From Helichrysum umbraculigerum (Eukaryota > Streptophyta > Magnoliopsida > Asterales > Asteraceae): a stretch of 64,000 nucleotides of DNA. Made by a program: the position numbers and the translations under genes. The notes below the pieces were generated by a model that saw nothing but the letters and a program-made list of their open reading frames with translations, was not told the origin of the DNA and searched no databases. Position 1 is the stretch's first letter; every line of letters begins with the position of its first letter. Location: contig CATIUR010000006.1 of assembly GCA_949592205.1 (NCBI GenBank), forward strand, positions 64,538,001-64,602,000, read 5' to 3'. Positions 45,801-57,800 of this stretch are shown one piece after another.

Positions 45801-48800
45801 TTATACATGAATCCTCATGTGCGTACACACCCCAACAGAATGGTATTGCTGAACGTAAAAACCGTCATTTGTTGGATGTTGCTCGCACGATGATGATTCA
45901 CTATAATGTCCCACAACGCTTTTGGGCTGATGCGGTTCTTACAGCAAATTATCTAATCAACCGCATGCCATCTTCTGTCCTTGATAACAAAATACCCTTC
46001 TCAATTCTGTTTCCGAAGGGTACCCTTTTTCCTTTGAAGCCTAAAATCTTTGGTTGTGTTTCTTATGTTCATGATCATCGTCCAGGACATAATAAACTTG
46101 AACCACGTGCTATTAAGTGTGTTTTTCTTGGGTACTCACGAGTTCAAAAAGGTTATCGTTGTTATAGTCCAACCCTTCGTCGATATATTACTAGTGCTGA
46201 TGTCACTTTCAATGAGTCGATGTCCTTCTTTGACAAAACTTGTAGTCTTTCTGAATCAGAATCCTTTGATCCTGTTTCCGATCAGTTAATATCTCCAGAT
46301 CCAGTCACTTTTATATCGGTACCCATTCCAAAGAATCCAACTCCGACTGATGATACTCGATTTACAAATGTGTATGCCAGGAAACGTCACCGACAAAAGA
46401 GTAAAACCCAAGAAAACATACCTAGCCCAGAACCTGAACCTAACCCGGAACCTGAACTAGACTCGGAACCAGAACCTAAATCAGACCCGGAACCACACCC
46501 GGAACCTGAACCAAACCAAAATTCTGCATCAAACCCGGAACCTACACCTACCCAATATTCTATACCAGACCTACCATGTCATACTGAACCTTATGACCCT
46601 CCTGGTGCCCCTCTTCCAGACATTCCAATTGCCTTTCGGAAAGGCACTAGGAGTTCTACTAGACACCCCATCCAAGATCATGTTGCATACTCCCACCTCT
46701 CACGTGAATCCTCTGCTTACACAACAGCTATTGATAGTCACACGGTTCCCAGAAATATATCAGAGGCACTCAATCACCCTGGATGGTTTAAAGCAATGCA
46801 AGAGGAGATGGATGCCCTAAAAGGAAATCATACTTGGGATTTGGTGCAACTTCCTCCTGGAAAGCGTAAAGTTGGTTGTAAATGGGTGTTTACTGTGAAA
46901 CTTAATCCTGACGGTTCATTGCATCGGCTAAAAGCCCGATTGGTTGCAAAGGGATATTCTCAAGCATATGGGATTGACTATGACGAGACATTCTCCCCGG
47001 TAGCCAAGATGCCATCTGTTCGGATCTGTATAGCTTTAGCTGCCATTAATCATTGGCCGCTGCATCAATTAGATGTCAAGAATGCCTTCTTAAATGGCGT
47101 TCTTGAGGAGGAGGTATACATGGAGCAACCACCTGGGTTTACTGTTAAGGAGGAGGCATCCAAGGTATGCCGATTGAGACGTTCGTTATATGGCCTCAAA
47201 CAGTCTCCTAGGACTTGGTTCGGACGATTATCTAATGTTCTTCATGAATTCGGTATGACTCGCAGCTCTCAAGATTACTCGGTGTTCTTCAGACATCACA
47301 TGGGCCAACGAATCATTCTTGTAGTCTATGTTGATGATAACATAGACTACAAGAATGATTCGTTGGCCCATGTGATGTCTGAAGAACACCGAGTAATCTT
47401 GAGAGCTGCGAGTCATACCGAATTCATGAAGAACATTAGATAATCGTCCGAACCAAGCCCTAGGAGACTGTTTGAGGCCATATAACGAACGTCTCAATCG
47501 GCATACCTTGGATGCCTCCTCCTTAACATAGACTACAAGAATGATTCGTTGGCCCATGTGATGTCTGAAGAACACCGAGTAATCTTGAGAGCTGCGAGTC
47601 ATACCGAATTCATGAAGAACATTAGATAATCGTCCGAACCAAGCCCTAGGAGACTGTTTGAGGCCATATAACGAACGTCTCAATCGGCATACCTTGGATG
47701 CCTCCTCCTTATGCCTCCTCCTTAACAGTAAACCCAGGTGGTTGCTCCATGTATATCACTGGAGATGATAGCGAGGGAATTTCAGAATTAAAACACTTTG
47801 TACAGTCTCAGTTTCAGATTACAGATTTGGGACGACTTCGGTACTTTCTTGGGATAGAAGTGTCGAGATCTCCACAAGGAATTCTTTTATCTCAACGAAA
47901 GTATGTTCTAGACATGTTATCTGAATGTGGTTTATTAGGATGCAAACCAGTGGAAAGCCCAATGCTTACTACCGGAAAACTTCTTCCCAAGGATGGAAAT
48001 CCTATGAAAGATCCAGAGCGATACAGAAGATTAGTTGGGAAGTTTAACTATCTAACGGTTACTCGACCTGATATATCTTTCCCGGTAAGTGTCTTGAGCC
48101 AATTCATGTCTGATCCATACACGGGCCATTGGGTTGCAGCTCTTCGCGTTTTAAGGTATCTTAAAGCCACACCAGGCTTAGGAATACTTTATTCAGATCA
48201 GGGTCATTGCCGAGTTGGTGCGTTTACAGAGGAAGGAGATGGTAAGATATCGGGTTTCTCTGACGCAGATTGGGCTGGGTGTCCTATTTCTAGAAGATCA
48301 ACGACAGGGTATTGTGTATTTGTCGGGGGTAATTTAGTCTCCTGGAAAAGCAAGAAGCAACATACCGTCTCTCGTTCAAGTGCCGAGTCTGAGTATAGAG
48401 CTATGGCAGATGTGTCATGCGAAATGACATGGGTAAGGAGGTTACTTAGAGAATTAGGTGTAATCACAGATGGCTTGATGAGGCTTTATTGTGATAACCA
48501 GTCAGCCATTCATATTGCCAAGAATCAAGTATTTCATGAAAGGACCAAACACATCGAAGTTGATTGTCACCTAATTAGAGACCGTGTTGTGGGAACACGG
48601 ACAGATCCACCATCTATCCAACCGATACACATAAGGACTGAGTACCAGCTTGCAGACATTCTCACAAAGCCGTTACACAAAGCACAAATTACTTTTATCT
48701 GTAACAAGTTGGGAATGATTAACATATATGCCCCAACTTGAGGAGGAGTGTTAGATATTAATGTGATTAGGCTGTAATTAGGCTGTGATATAGCTGTAGT

Positions 48801-51800
48801 TTAATTACCTTCTATATATAGCTCATGTATACTTGTATAAATAGGCACTTGCATTACTCAATGAAAAATACAGAAAACATTTTAATCTCTCAATTTTCAC
48901 AATAATAAAAATAGACAGCAAAGTATTGTTATGTCTGGCCGACCAGGTCTAAACCTGTCTGGCCAGAACCCATTTTGACCTGATACGCAACCCTTCAGTT
49001 TTGTCACCGCTAAAATCTATGATACACCTCATTTTTCAATAGGAAATGATAGGCTGAGAAGGTGAAAGTGTGAACCTGGAAAAGTTCAATAGGAGAGGCG
49101 CCATCCTTCGGAGCACCTAATTTTGCATCTACCCGAATCATCACTTTCCTGCAGCCCCAGGAAAAAAAAACTTGTATCACTGAAAAATAGGGACTAAATC
49201 ACTTTTACACACAAAACTATAATAGAATCATGGTAAAGTACAATTAACCAGCCAATAAGCTTACACACCAACTACACTGGTTAACTGTCTATAACAAATA
49301 ATATGGTGACTGTTTGTGGTTGTGATTTTTTCCAATTTTCAGTAAACTTTTGTTACCATCAATGAATAAAGGTATACATACTTTCCCCATTCAGAAGGAG
49401 GATTCCATGCGGCCAGAAGTGTGTCAGATTTAGCATTAGGCAGACAGTTCTTCACAACACAGTACTTTATTGTGAATCTAGCAACACCAATATCTTTGTA
49501 ATCTCTGTCAAAGTCATAAATCTGCACACAAGATGTTTCGCATAATTAATTCAGTAAGCAAAGAGGTTCCAAAGAAACAAAAATGATCAGAACAAAACTA
49601 TATATATCAATGATTAGTCGATTCGGAAACGTTCAATTTCAAACAAGTAAAATCACAAGTATCAGCTTGAGAGAAATGGGTCAAATGTAAAATTTCGCAA
49701 TAAAATAGACTTTTAACTATAAAGACATCCTATTTATTCTAAGAAACTTAAAGTATGATTGATGTCTTATAGTTTTTCTATTCAGATTTGGCATCTATGA
49801 TTTATAACAAGCTAGAATCTGGTATGTAAGTGTTTTGGGTCGACCTGACCCATTTCAACCACTGATTAAATTTTTACCATATTTTGATCTAAACAAGTTG
49901 TGGCCATAACAAAAACACAAAAATAATAAAGATTACGAAGACTTGCCATGTCATTTATCTCAATCTCTGAAATAGCTTTCCCATCCAAAAGCATACTCCA
50001 TCCCACTTTTTTTAATTGCAAAGATAGGCGCATAGCGCATGAAGGGCCTTTATTCTTTTCTTTTTCCATTAGCCGTTGTTGTGCAGCTTTCCGCAAAACC
50101 ACCCTTAGAGAAGCAGCAGCAGTCTTTCTGGATTTTTGTGCACTTACCAGTTCTTTCCTAAGTTTTTGCACCTGTAATGTTAAGTTCCATAATGTTTATT
50201 TTTACCGAAATTTAAAAATAGAACAAACTACATAGTTGCGTACTTAGAAATAGACCTGCTCTGGTACATGTACACATGTAAACCTTATTATCATTAAATC
50301 TTCAATGTGGATCTTTTCATGAGAACATTTATGTCCAAAGATAACTGACTCGAAAGTAAAATAAAAACTTACCAAGATGGATCTGCCAGCAGTCACCATC
50401 CACATATCACCTTCCTTTTCTGAGGAGACGTCTACAGCGGTATCATTAGGAATAGCAAGCTTCCTTATATCATCATAAATCAAATTTTGGACTCGTTCTT
50501 TCTGTTCAAGGTTGATTCTTTCCACTTCTACCTCTTCTACGCCATCAGGAACCACCTCATCAGCTTCCTCCTCCATGTCTTCATCATCTTCTGCTGATTT
50601 GGGAAGACCAGTTTTCCGACGCCTGTATTACAGACTTTAATCAAATCATTGGTAGAAGTACAAATCGGTTGTAGTTAATCTATTGATTCAAATCAACCAT
50701 GATTATCGGGTTCATTAAGCACTAGGGTAATTGGTAATTTTAGTCCTACAAATATAACAAATAGCATAAAGATTAGCTGCTGCAAACTTATAGTTTATTT
50801 GTAGACATTTGATTTATACAGATATCATATGATACAAGATTTAGGCGCATCATTCTTCAAGTCACTCATTTTTTTACTACATTCATGAATTCTTGATTCC
50901 GATTCTTTCTCTCTCTTGATGACAAATTAAAGTAAGTGATGATAAAGAATCTTACTTTGGAGGCCTGGCCAAGAGTAGATTAGTCAAAACATCAAGGATA
51001 ACTTGAAACTGTCGAGATGTCATCGTTGCTATTATATTATCAGAGTTAAATGCAAGTTCCTTCAAAGGTTTCACCTGCAGTAGAAAAATTCCAAAAGCTT
51101 GAGCATTTCAGACGTGGTGAAATAGCATTTCACCCAAAAAAAATTTATAATTTAAGCATAAATGATCAGACCTCCTAACTCAATGTAAAACAGTAGAATC
51201 TTATTTGATACATCAATTATCTATATTTTTTATTTTTATAAAAAAAAACGGCTCAGCCCAACCTGGCTGATTTCCCAAAAAATTACTTATTTGACCTGTT
51301 AGTCTGTTACCACCTCCATCTTTCAACACCAGAGAAAAATTTAACAAATGGGGATGCATATCTTAGATAAGCATACCTTTAAATCTTGAGTTCCACCTTT
51401 GTGTCTTGTGTAGCGCAAGTACATATCACCAGGCATGAACACTTGTTCAAGTAAAGTCCCAATACGCTTCACTTTAGGCGAGCTCTTACTAATCTTGCTT
51501 AGCCACTGAACTCCAGCCCCAGGATCAACATCAGTTGGAGCAACATGAGCCTGCACGTGTTCCAACATAACAGAAAGCTCCGAGCGATTCCATATCAATT
51601 CATGTTGCTTTTCAGAACTATTCTCCTCTCCATTACCTAGTGCTTGTTCTATCACCTCTTTGCCAACACTAAGAACTTTATGAAATGAACGAGATAAAAC
51701 TCGGCCACTTGCAGCAGCAAGCAAAAATCTACCCTGTTGATTAAGTAAATACTGATCCTTTAGCATACAAAATATTACCGATACCATAGTCATGCACTTA

Positions 51801-54800
51801 AAGAGCAATCAAACTTTCTACAGTTATTATATATATTACTTCTATTCAGTTCTAAAACCTCAACAACTTACATTGGCTTCTTCCGAGTGAAGATTGAATT
51901 GTGGCTCGATAACATTTACCATGAAGTTACAAGTGCCTTCTGCATCCTCTTCGGATCCATCAGCGTTGACATGTTTTGCTGTCAAACATACATGTAAACC
52001 TTTTAAACATAATAGGCGTTGTATATATATAAGCCCAACAAAATAAGATTAATTCTACATTTTGTCTATAGGGGGCAATTTCGATTGGTTTACTTATGAA
52101 TGGGTTGATATGGGTGGCCCTTTTTTTATCAACCGGGCCAAATGAAAATAATTAGCTACAATGACAAAGGGTCAAATCGATTGAGCGGCTCAAATGTTCA
52201 AAGTCTATTTCTGATGTATATCACTTCCTAATCGTAACTGTGTGTATATGTGTCAACTCAACCTGGCCCATTTCAACCCAAAAACCTATTTCCCTGTTAC
52301 CCAAACCACTCCAACTTACCCATGTTGCCGCCTCCCGTTTTATCAACAGATTTTACTGCAATGTAAGTATTACAAGGTGCCATTGCACTTACCAATATCA
52401 TCACTCGTTTGATGTTCTACTTTATCTGAATTTAATGGAGCCTGGTCTGATCGTGAAGCTTCCTTTTGTTCTGCAGATGGACTTCCACTTTGACTGGTCG
52501 AAGTGGTCTTCAAGGCATCTTCCTGAGCGGGCTGACTTTTATTTTGCGCCTGGGTCTCCTCAAGCAGCTTTCTCTGAGCATACTGACGAGAAGGAGAAGG
52601 TTTTGTAGGTGTAAATGCTTTACCCAACTCACCACCCCATGACAAAATACCGTTTCTGTTTTCAATTGTCCAAAGTAGCTTCAATCCATACACAAAAACC
52701 CGTTGACAACTATCAGCTACCACCACGTTATATCCTTCATCATCACTTGCGTCAGACCTTTCACGTTCATCACCTTCATTTCCATGAGATACGGGTGTCA
52801 CAAATTTCATCTCAATGCTTTTTTTACAAGCTTCTTGCCATGCCAATAGTCTCGAACAATCTGCTTTTGGGGATTGCTTTCTAATGATAAAGTAATCAGA
52901 TGACAATATAAATCCATCATCCCGATGCCTTTCCTTAGTTGCTAATGTGTTTCCACTATCATCATTAACAATTCCCTCTTGAGAGTTTTTCTTTAATGTT
53001 TGAACTTTGATTACACTCGTGGTATCATCCTTATTTAGATATACTTTTGGCATATGAAGATCAATACCCTGGTAAACAAGATCAAGAAGATCACGTTTAC
53101 TATCAAATGTGAATTTTTGTTTTCCACGACCTAAGTACATTTCAGATTTTATCTTTGAAATCATAAAGGTCAAGCCTTTAGCTGGATCACTTTCGTCTAA
53201 TGACATATGCCTTATAATGGTTGGACTTGAATCAACACGAAACATAAATTCTGTCATCACCTTGTCCATTGACAGGTTGCCGGATCTAGGAACTCTAGGG
53301 ACACCAAAACGAGGGTAACGAGAGAAAAAACGCAGTTTGACAGGAGGAAGGTAATTCAAATTTATGAACTGTACTAGCCAACTAATATCATGAGGAGCAA
53401 CATTTATAGTAGGTGAATCAAATGAATCATTTGACTTAGAAGGTCTGAGGGCCATATTGAACCGAAGTGAGAGTGAAGTAGATCTAAAAGGATCATATAT
53501 ATATTCACGAGCAACACCTTCAGATGGAAGTGCAAACAGATAATGGTTAAGTGGGGTGCCAGAATCACAACCCCAGTCCATTGCCACCTCGAGAATAAAA
53601 GTTGGAGCTACTAAGAAAGCAATCGGTGTGCCGGCAGGAGGTTTGATGGATGAATTTTTTAGCAAAATCTCTAAACTGCTCGTGAATATCTTCAAGTCAT
53701 TTGCAGAAATGTAAATTCGCCCATCCGACTGTTGGATTTCCATAAAGCCAGATGACATTTGAAGCTTATCGAACTTCTCATATGGATCGGGTGTAGCAAG
53801 TATATTAAATAATGTTTCGGAGAATGATAAGGTGGTTCTTCCGTGAATATAATTTCTCATTTCATCCCACCAAGGCAAGCTTTTCTCTTTCTTTGGGGGA
53901 ACAACAAAAGGATTGGGGTCCCGAACACTTAATTTTGCCCGACGTAAAGCAACAGTGAAGGCATAGCTTAAATCCGCCAAGGGTGGTTCAAATCCGACTC
54001 CAAACGCTACTTCCCCTTTCTCAAAATGTAATGGTAAATCTAGAAACGTTTTCATCGGTGGAGTCGTGCCGCTAACTGAACGATACATTTCCACCTTCCT
54101 CCATTTTCCAATATAGACTTCATGCAGAGTTTGTGGCTGAAAGGGTGTCGCCTGCAAGGAATAGCGGTCGATTGTTTAGAATTTCAAGTCAATATGTATG
54201 GAATGCATGGAATAACAACCAATTATTAATTCATTATTAAATAAGGAAACCAACTGAATTTTAAGTTAATAAACTACCAAGTTTTTGCTGATTCGGTCAC
54301 TAAATTAACTTTTTCTTTTTTGTTGATTATATTACTGAACTATCATTATGTTATCATCCATGTCTCCATGTACTAACTTAGATGACGGTAAATAATAGTT
54401 AAGTAAATTTTGCTACGAAGGTCATCTAACTGCTTTCTTTTTTCCTCATCGTAGGTTACTAAACTAATAAGTCCAAAAACTTGGATGAAAATTAAATGGT
54501 AGCTAATTGACCTACAAACTAGAAAAAGGTAATTCGGTGACCTGTATACAGAAAAAATTTGAACACTCTAATTAGCAAAGAATTTGTAGTTGGTTGCCCG
54601 TTGCCATACCATGAAATTTAGCCTTGTGACAAAAGCTCATATAAATCCAGTATAAATTCTAATATTATAGATAGTTATTTTGACCTGTTGAGCTAGCACG
54701 ATCCGACCTTCACATTTACCAGAAGTTGCAGCAAGAAGGGGATACGAATAATCTCTTAGCTGAACAATAAGAGATCCTGCCTGCAAATTAAGGTTACAAC

Positions 54801-57800
54801 CATAAAGACGAGCAAACGGAATGTTACATTCCTGAGCAACTGGATCAAGCTGCTGTACAACTTCTATCATCCCAGCCTCACCACCTTCAATAGCCGTCAA
54901 CGTTACATCTAGTGCCGTGCCAGTAAGTGAAAAAAGAGACGTTCTTGATGCACTAAACTTGAACCCCGACTCAAATCCTTCATGACATGCACCTGATCCT
55001 TCTGATATCACACAAGTCTGACAGGCTTCGTAATAAGACCGAAATGACTTCCTGTAAAGTTCTTCTCGTTGTTTTTCTATAGACGATGCATCATACAAGC
55101 ATGTCTTATCTTGGCCATCAATTTGGGATTTTCCATCCTGGTTAGGATCTGCGGTATCCACAACTGTAGGAGATTGGCTCCCTTTGGAAAGAAGATCATC
55201 TAGAAAGTTCAATCGGACTGCCATTTCACGAGCATCATTCTTCCTTAAATGATAATGTTCATCAAGCCATCCCTGTAATGGTTCCTCCTCAATTTCAGCA
55301 GTTAATTTCCGTACATACACCTTTACACGACCAAGTTTTGAAGAACTCGGCTTTTTAGGCTGTGTGTTTGCACCTGAACTCACACTTGCTTTTTTGAATG
55401 GAAATACTAACTTTGTTTTAGCTGCAGCAACAAGCTTTAGCGCTCGGATCATTTCCTCAACAGAATCATCTATTGCACGCAATTGTAATCTAAACGGCAA
55501 GCAAATATGCATATCTAACCCTTGAATTACATAATCCCACTTAACAGCTGGTTCAGATACACTGGGAATTCGCGAAAGTTGCATCCTACCACTTTTGAAC
55601 ACTCTAACTGAATTAAAACTAAGCATTAATCCTTCTAAAAGTACACCAATTTTTGCATTTTCAGAAAAGATTGATTGAACCTGAATCATCGTCTCGACAC
55701 CATCTCCAGCTTCAGCAGTTACAGTAAGCATCTCAACATCAATAGCAAATAAAGATTCTTTCTTCTTTTGATTTTGAATCTTTTCTGATTGTACTGAATC
55801 CACAGACGGTTCATTTTTAATTTCATTTCCTTTTGCGAGTTCTTGTTCTTGAAGCTTATGATTGTGCACAAGTAGCTTCAACCGCAATCCGAGTTCAACT
55901 AATGCTAAATGAACATCAGGCTCCCACCTGGCAGTAATAGTAGTCGCACTGAAAAGAGAACAAATAGATACATCCTTAAGACTACTGGCTCGTTTTACAA
56001 ACTTTGCTTTCTGTATGTCAAACAATGCCACCTTCATGCTAGAAGTGTCATCTTCCATAATTTCCTGGTATGCTGATCTGGCTCTTTCGAGCTCCACCTG
56101 AGTTGAATGTTTCTCTTTGTTCAAAGACAAACTCAAATGAATGATCTCAAGCCCAATAGAATATTTTATCATTTTGTAGTCAGCGGAAGCTGTTGATGCT
56201 ACTTTGGCTGTACGTGGAGTCCCGTCTGGCAATGCACTAATAAGAACACGACCACCTTGTGATCCATAGTTCACACGTTTCGGATCGTCAACAATTTCAT
56301 TATCCAAACTTACATCACCACATAGATTTACAGAACACCGTTCGAGATTAAACTTTATTAATTGGATTCCTTTTCCTGATGACTTATTTGGACTTGATGC
56401 TTCACTTTGCATAGATGATGACTTAACAGGTGGAGAAGATGATGGACTTTTCAATAATGTCTTGAATGATAAAGCAGTAGATAATAAGGACTGAACACGT
56501 ATGAAGGTTAAGCACATACCGATGTCAATTACGTCAACGGAGAGTACCGATTGTAAGTTGGAGTTGTCTTGTTTGATTAAATCCAGATCTTTTTTGCCAA
56601 AATCGAGGATAATTTTGGCTATATGCAGTACTTCAACAGTGTCTGTTTCCACGACAAAAAAGCTTGATTTCAAAGATTCTTGAAATTCATCGGCCATTCG
56701 CAGATTTAAATCACCAACTTCAAAGTGAACAATAGTGTCTGTGTTAGATGTGTTGTTGGCAAAGACACGTGAAGACTGCAAACAACCCTGCAACAATATA
56801 TCAAAGAGGATGCGTATATGAGAACTAGCTTTACTAGAAAAAGAACAAAAGGGTGCAAGAGAAGAGGGTAAACAAAGGTGGAAGATGGTAGAAACTCCAT
56901 TGTAGAGGTGGGACTTTGGATTCATTTATATACGAATGGGTCTATTTGAGTTATGTTTTGTCTCTAACAGGTCAAATGGGTGAATTAATAAAATTAGGTA
57001 AAACGGAAACAAGTCAGATGGGGTGAACATGTCAAAAGTTTCCTAGAGTGTAAATATATAGCATAAAACCTCCTTCCACCTGAAATCTAAAGCAAGAATG
57101 AAATGATGCCCATTTAGAAGATTAAGTATCCTAACAACTTATAACTCTATGATCATATTGTTTTGAATTCCACATAAATTTTTGATTCCAGATATTTAGA
57201 AATGCACTAGTAGATGGATATTTATTAGACATATCAGTACTTTATTAGGATTTCACTTCTATACACCATCACTAGACCGCATCAAATTTCATACATCCAA
57301 CATGCAATTGGTGAAGTCATTGGAATGAGCTCTCAGTTACTACTTAATGCGGGAGGGATATCTCATATTACAACGTCAAAACTGCACACCAAATTAAAAT
57401 GTGCAATCCTTCCAAATTAAATTACATAGAATCATAATTAGGTGAACCACTTACATGATAAAGCATCGATCCTTCCAAATTAAAAAGTGCAATGGCCGTC
57501 TCTGGGGCTGAGAACGTGCAAGTCCACGTGATGATCTTAAAATCTTCACTTGGCAGGACTTTTACTGGATTATCACTTTCATCTTTTGACACAGTCTTTT
57601 TCTTCTTTGGGGGACGCAATTGCATCAAATGCTTTAATATTGGCATAACTATGTTACATTGTGTTCCTCCAAGTTTAATATCGATTTCAGATTTAACAGG
57701 TGATGTAGGCTGCAAACAAAAACTAGCTGACAGTTTGTTTTTGCAAAATATTCTAGATAGACCCAAAAGTTACAATACATACACGAATGATCCCAAACAC

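Larger units (their letters stand above)
44211..48901 (+). mobile_element. Ty1/copia retrotransposon, gag-deleted, with a rearranged reverse transcriptase, in SABRE-like intron 17
   Basis: Two 153-bp LTRs (44211-44363, 48749-48901) differ at one site (ctcttaatt against ctctcaatt) and are flanked by the target duplication ATAAT (44206-44210, 48902-48906). The primer-binding site tggtatcagagcc (from 44364) follows the left LTR and the purine tract aacttgaggaggag precedes the right one. Domain order protease, integrase, reverse transcriptase, RNase H is the copia order. The element is antisense to the host gene. The very short LTR suggests an Ale/Retrofit-type lineage (inference). Lack of gag and a broken RT make it non-autonomous, yet the near-identical LTRs say it jumped recently. 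Confidence 0.95.
43945..49008. repeat. MITE-like element in SABRE-like intron 17, split by the copia insertion
   Basis: The left part (43945-44210) begins ggtggcgatatcaactcatt, like the other copies' left end, and contains caaatgggttgagtg, caggtcaaaagtcg and ctatatcattttatttact. The right part (48907-49008) holds gaacccattttgacctgat and ends cagttttgtcacc. Removing the copia element and one target duplication joins them into about 360 bp, the size of its relatives. Confidence 0.65.

Noticed and set aside
47228..47683. 151-codon minus-strand ORF that looks like copia reverse transcriptase
   Set aside because: It is the antisense duplicated block read on the other strand, joined to the complement arm; not an independent gene.
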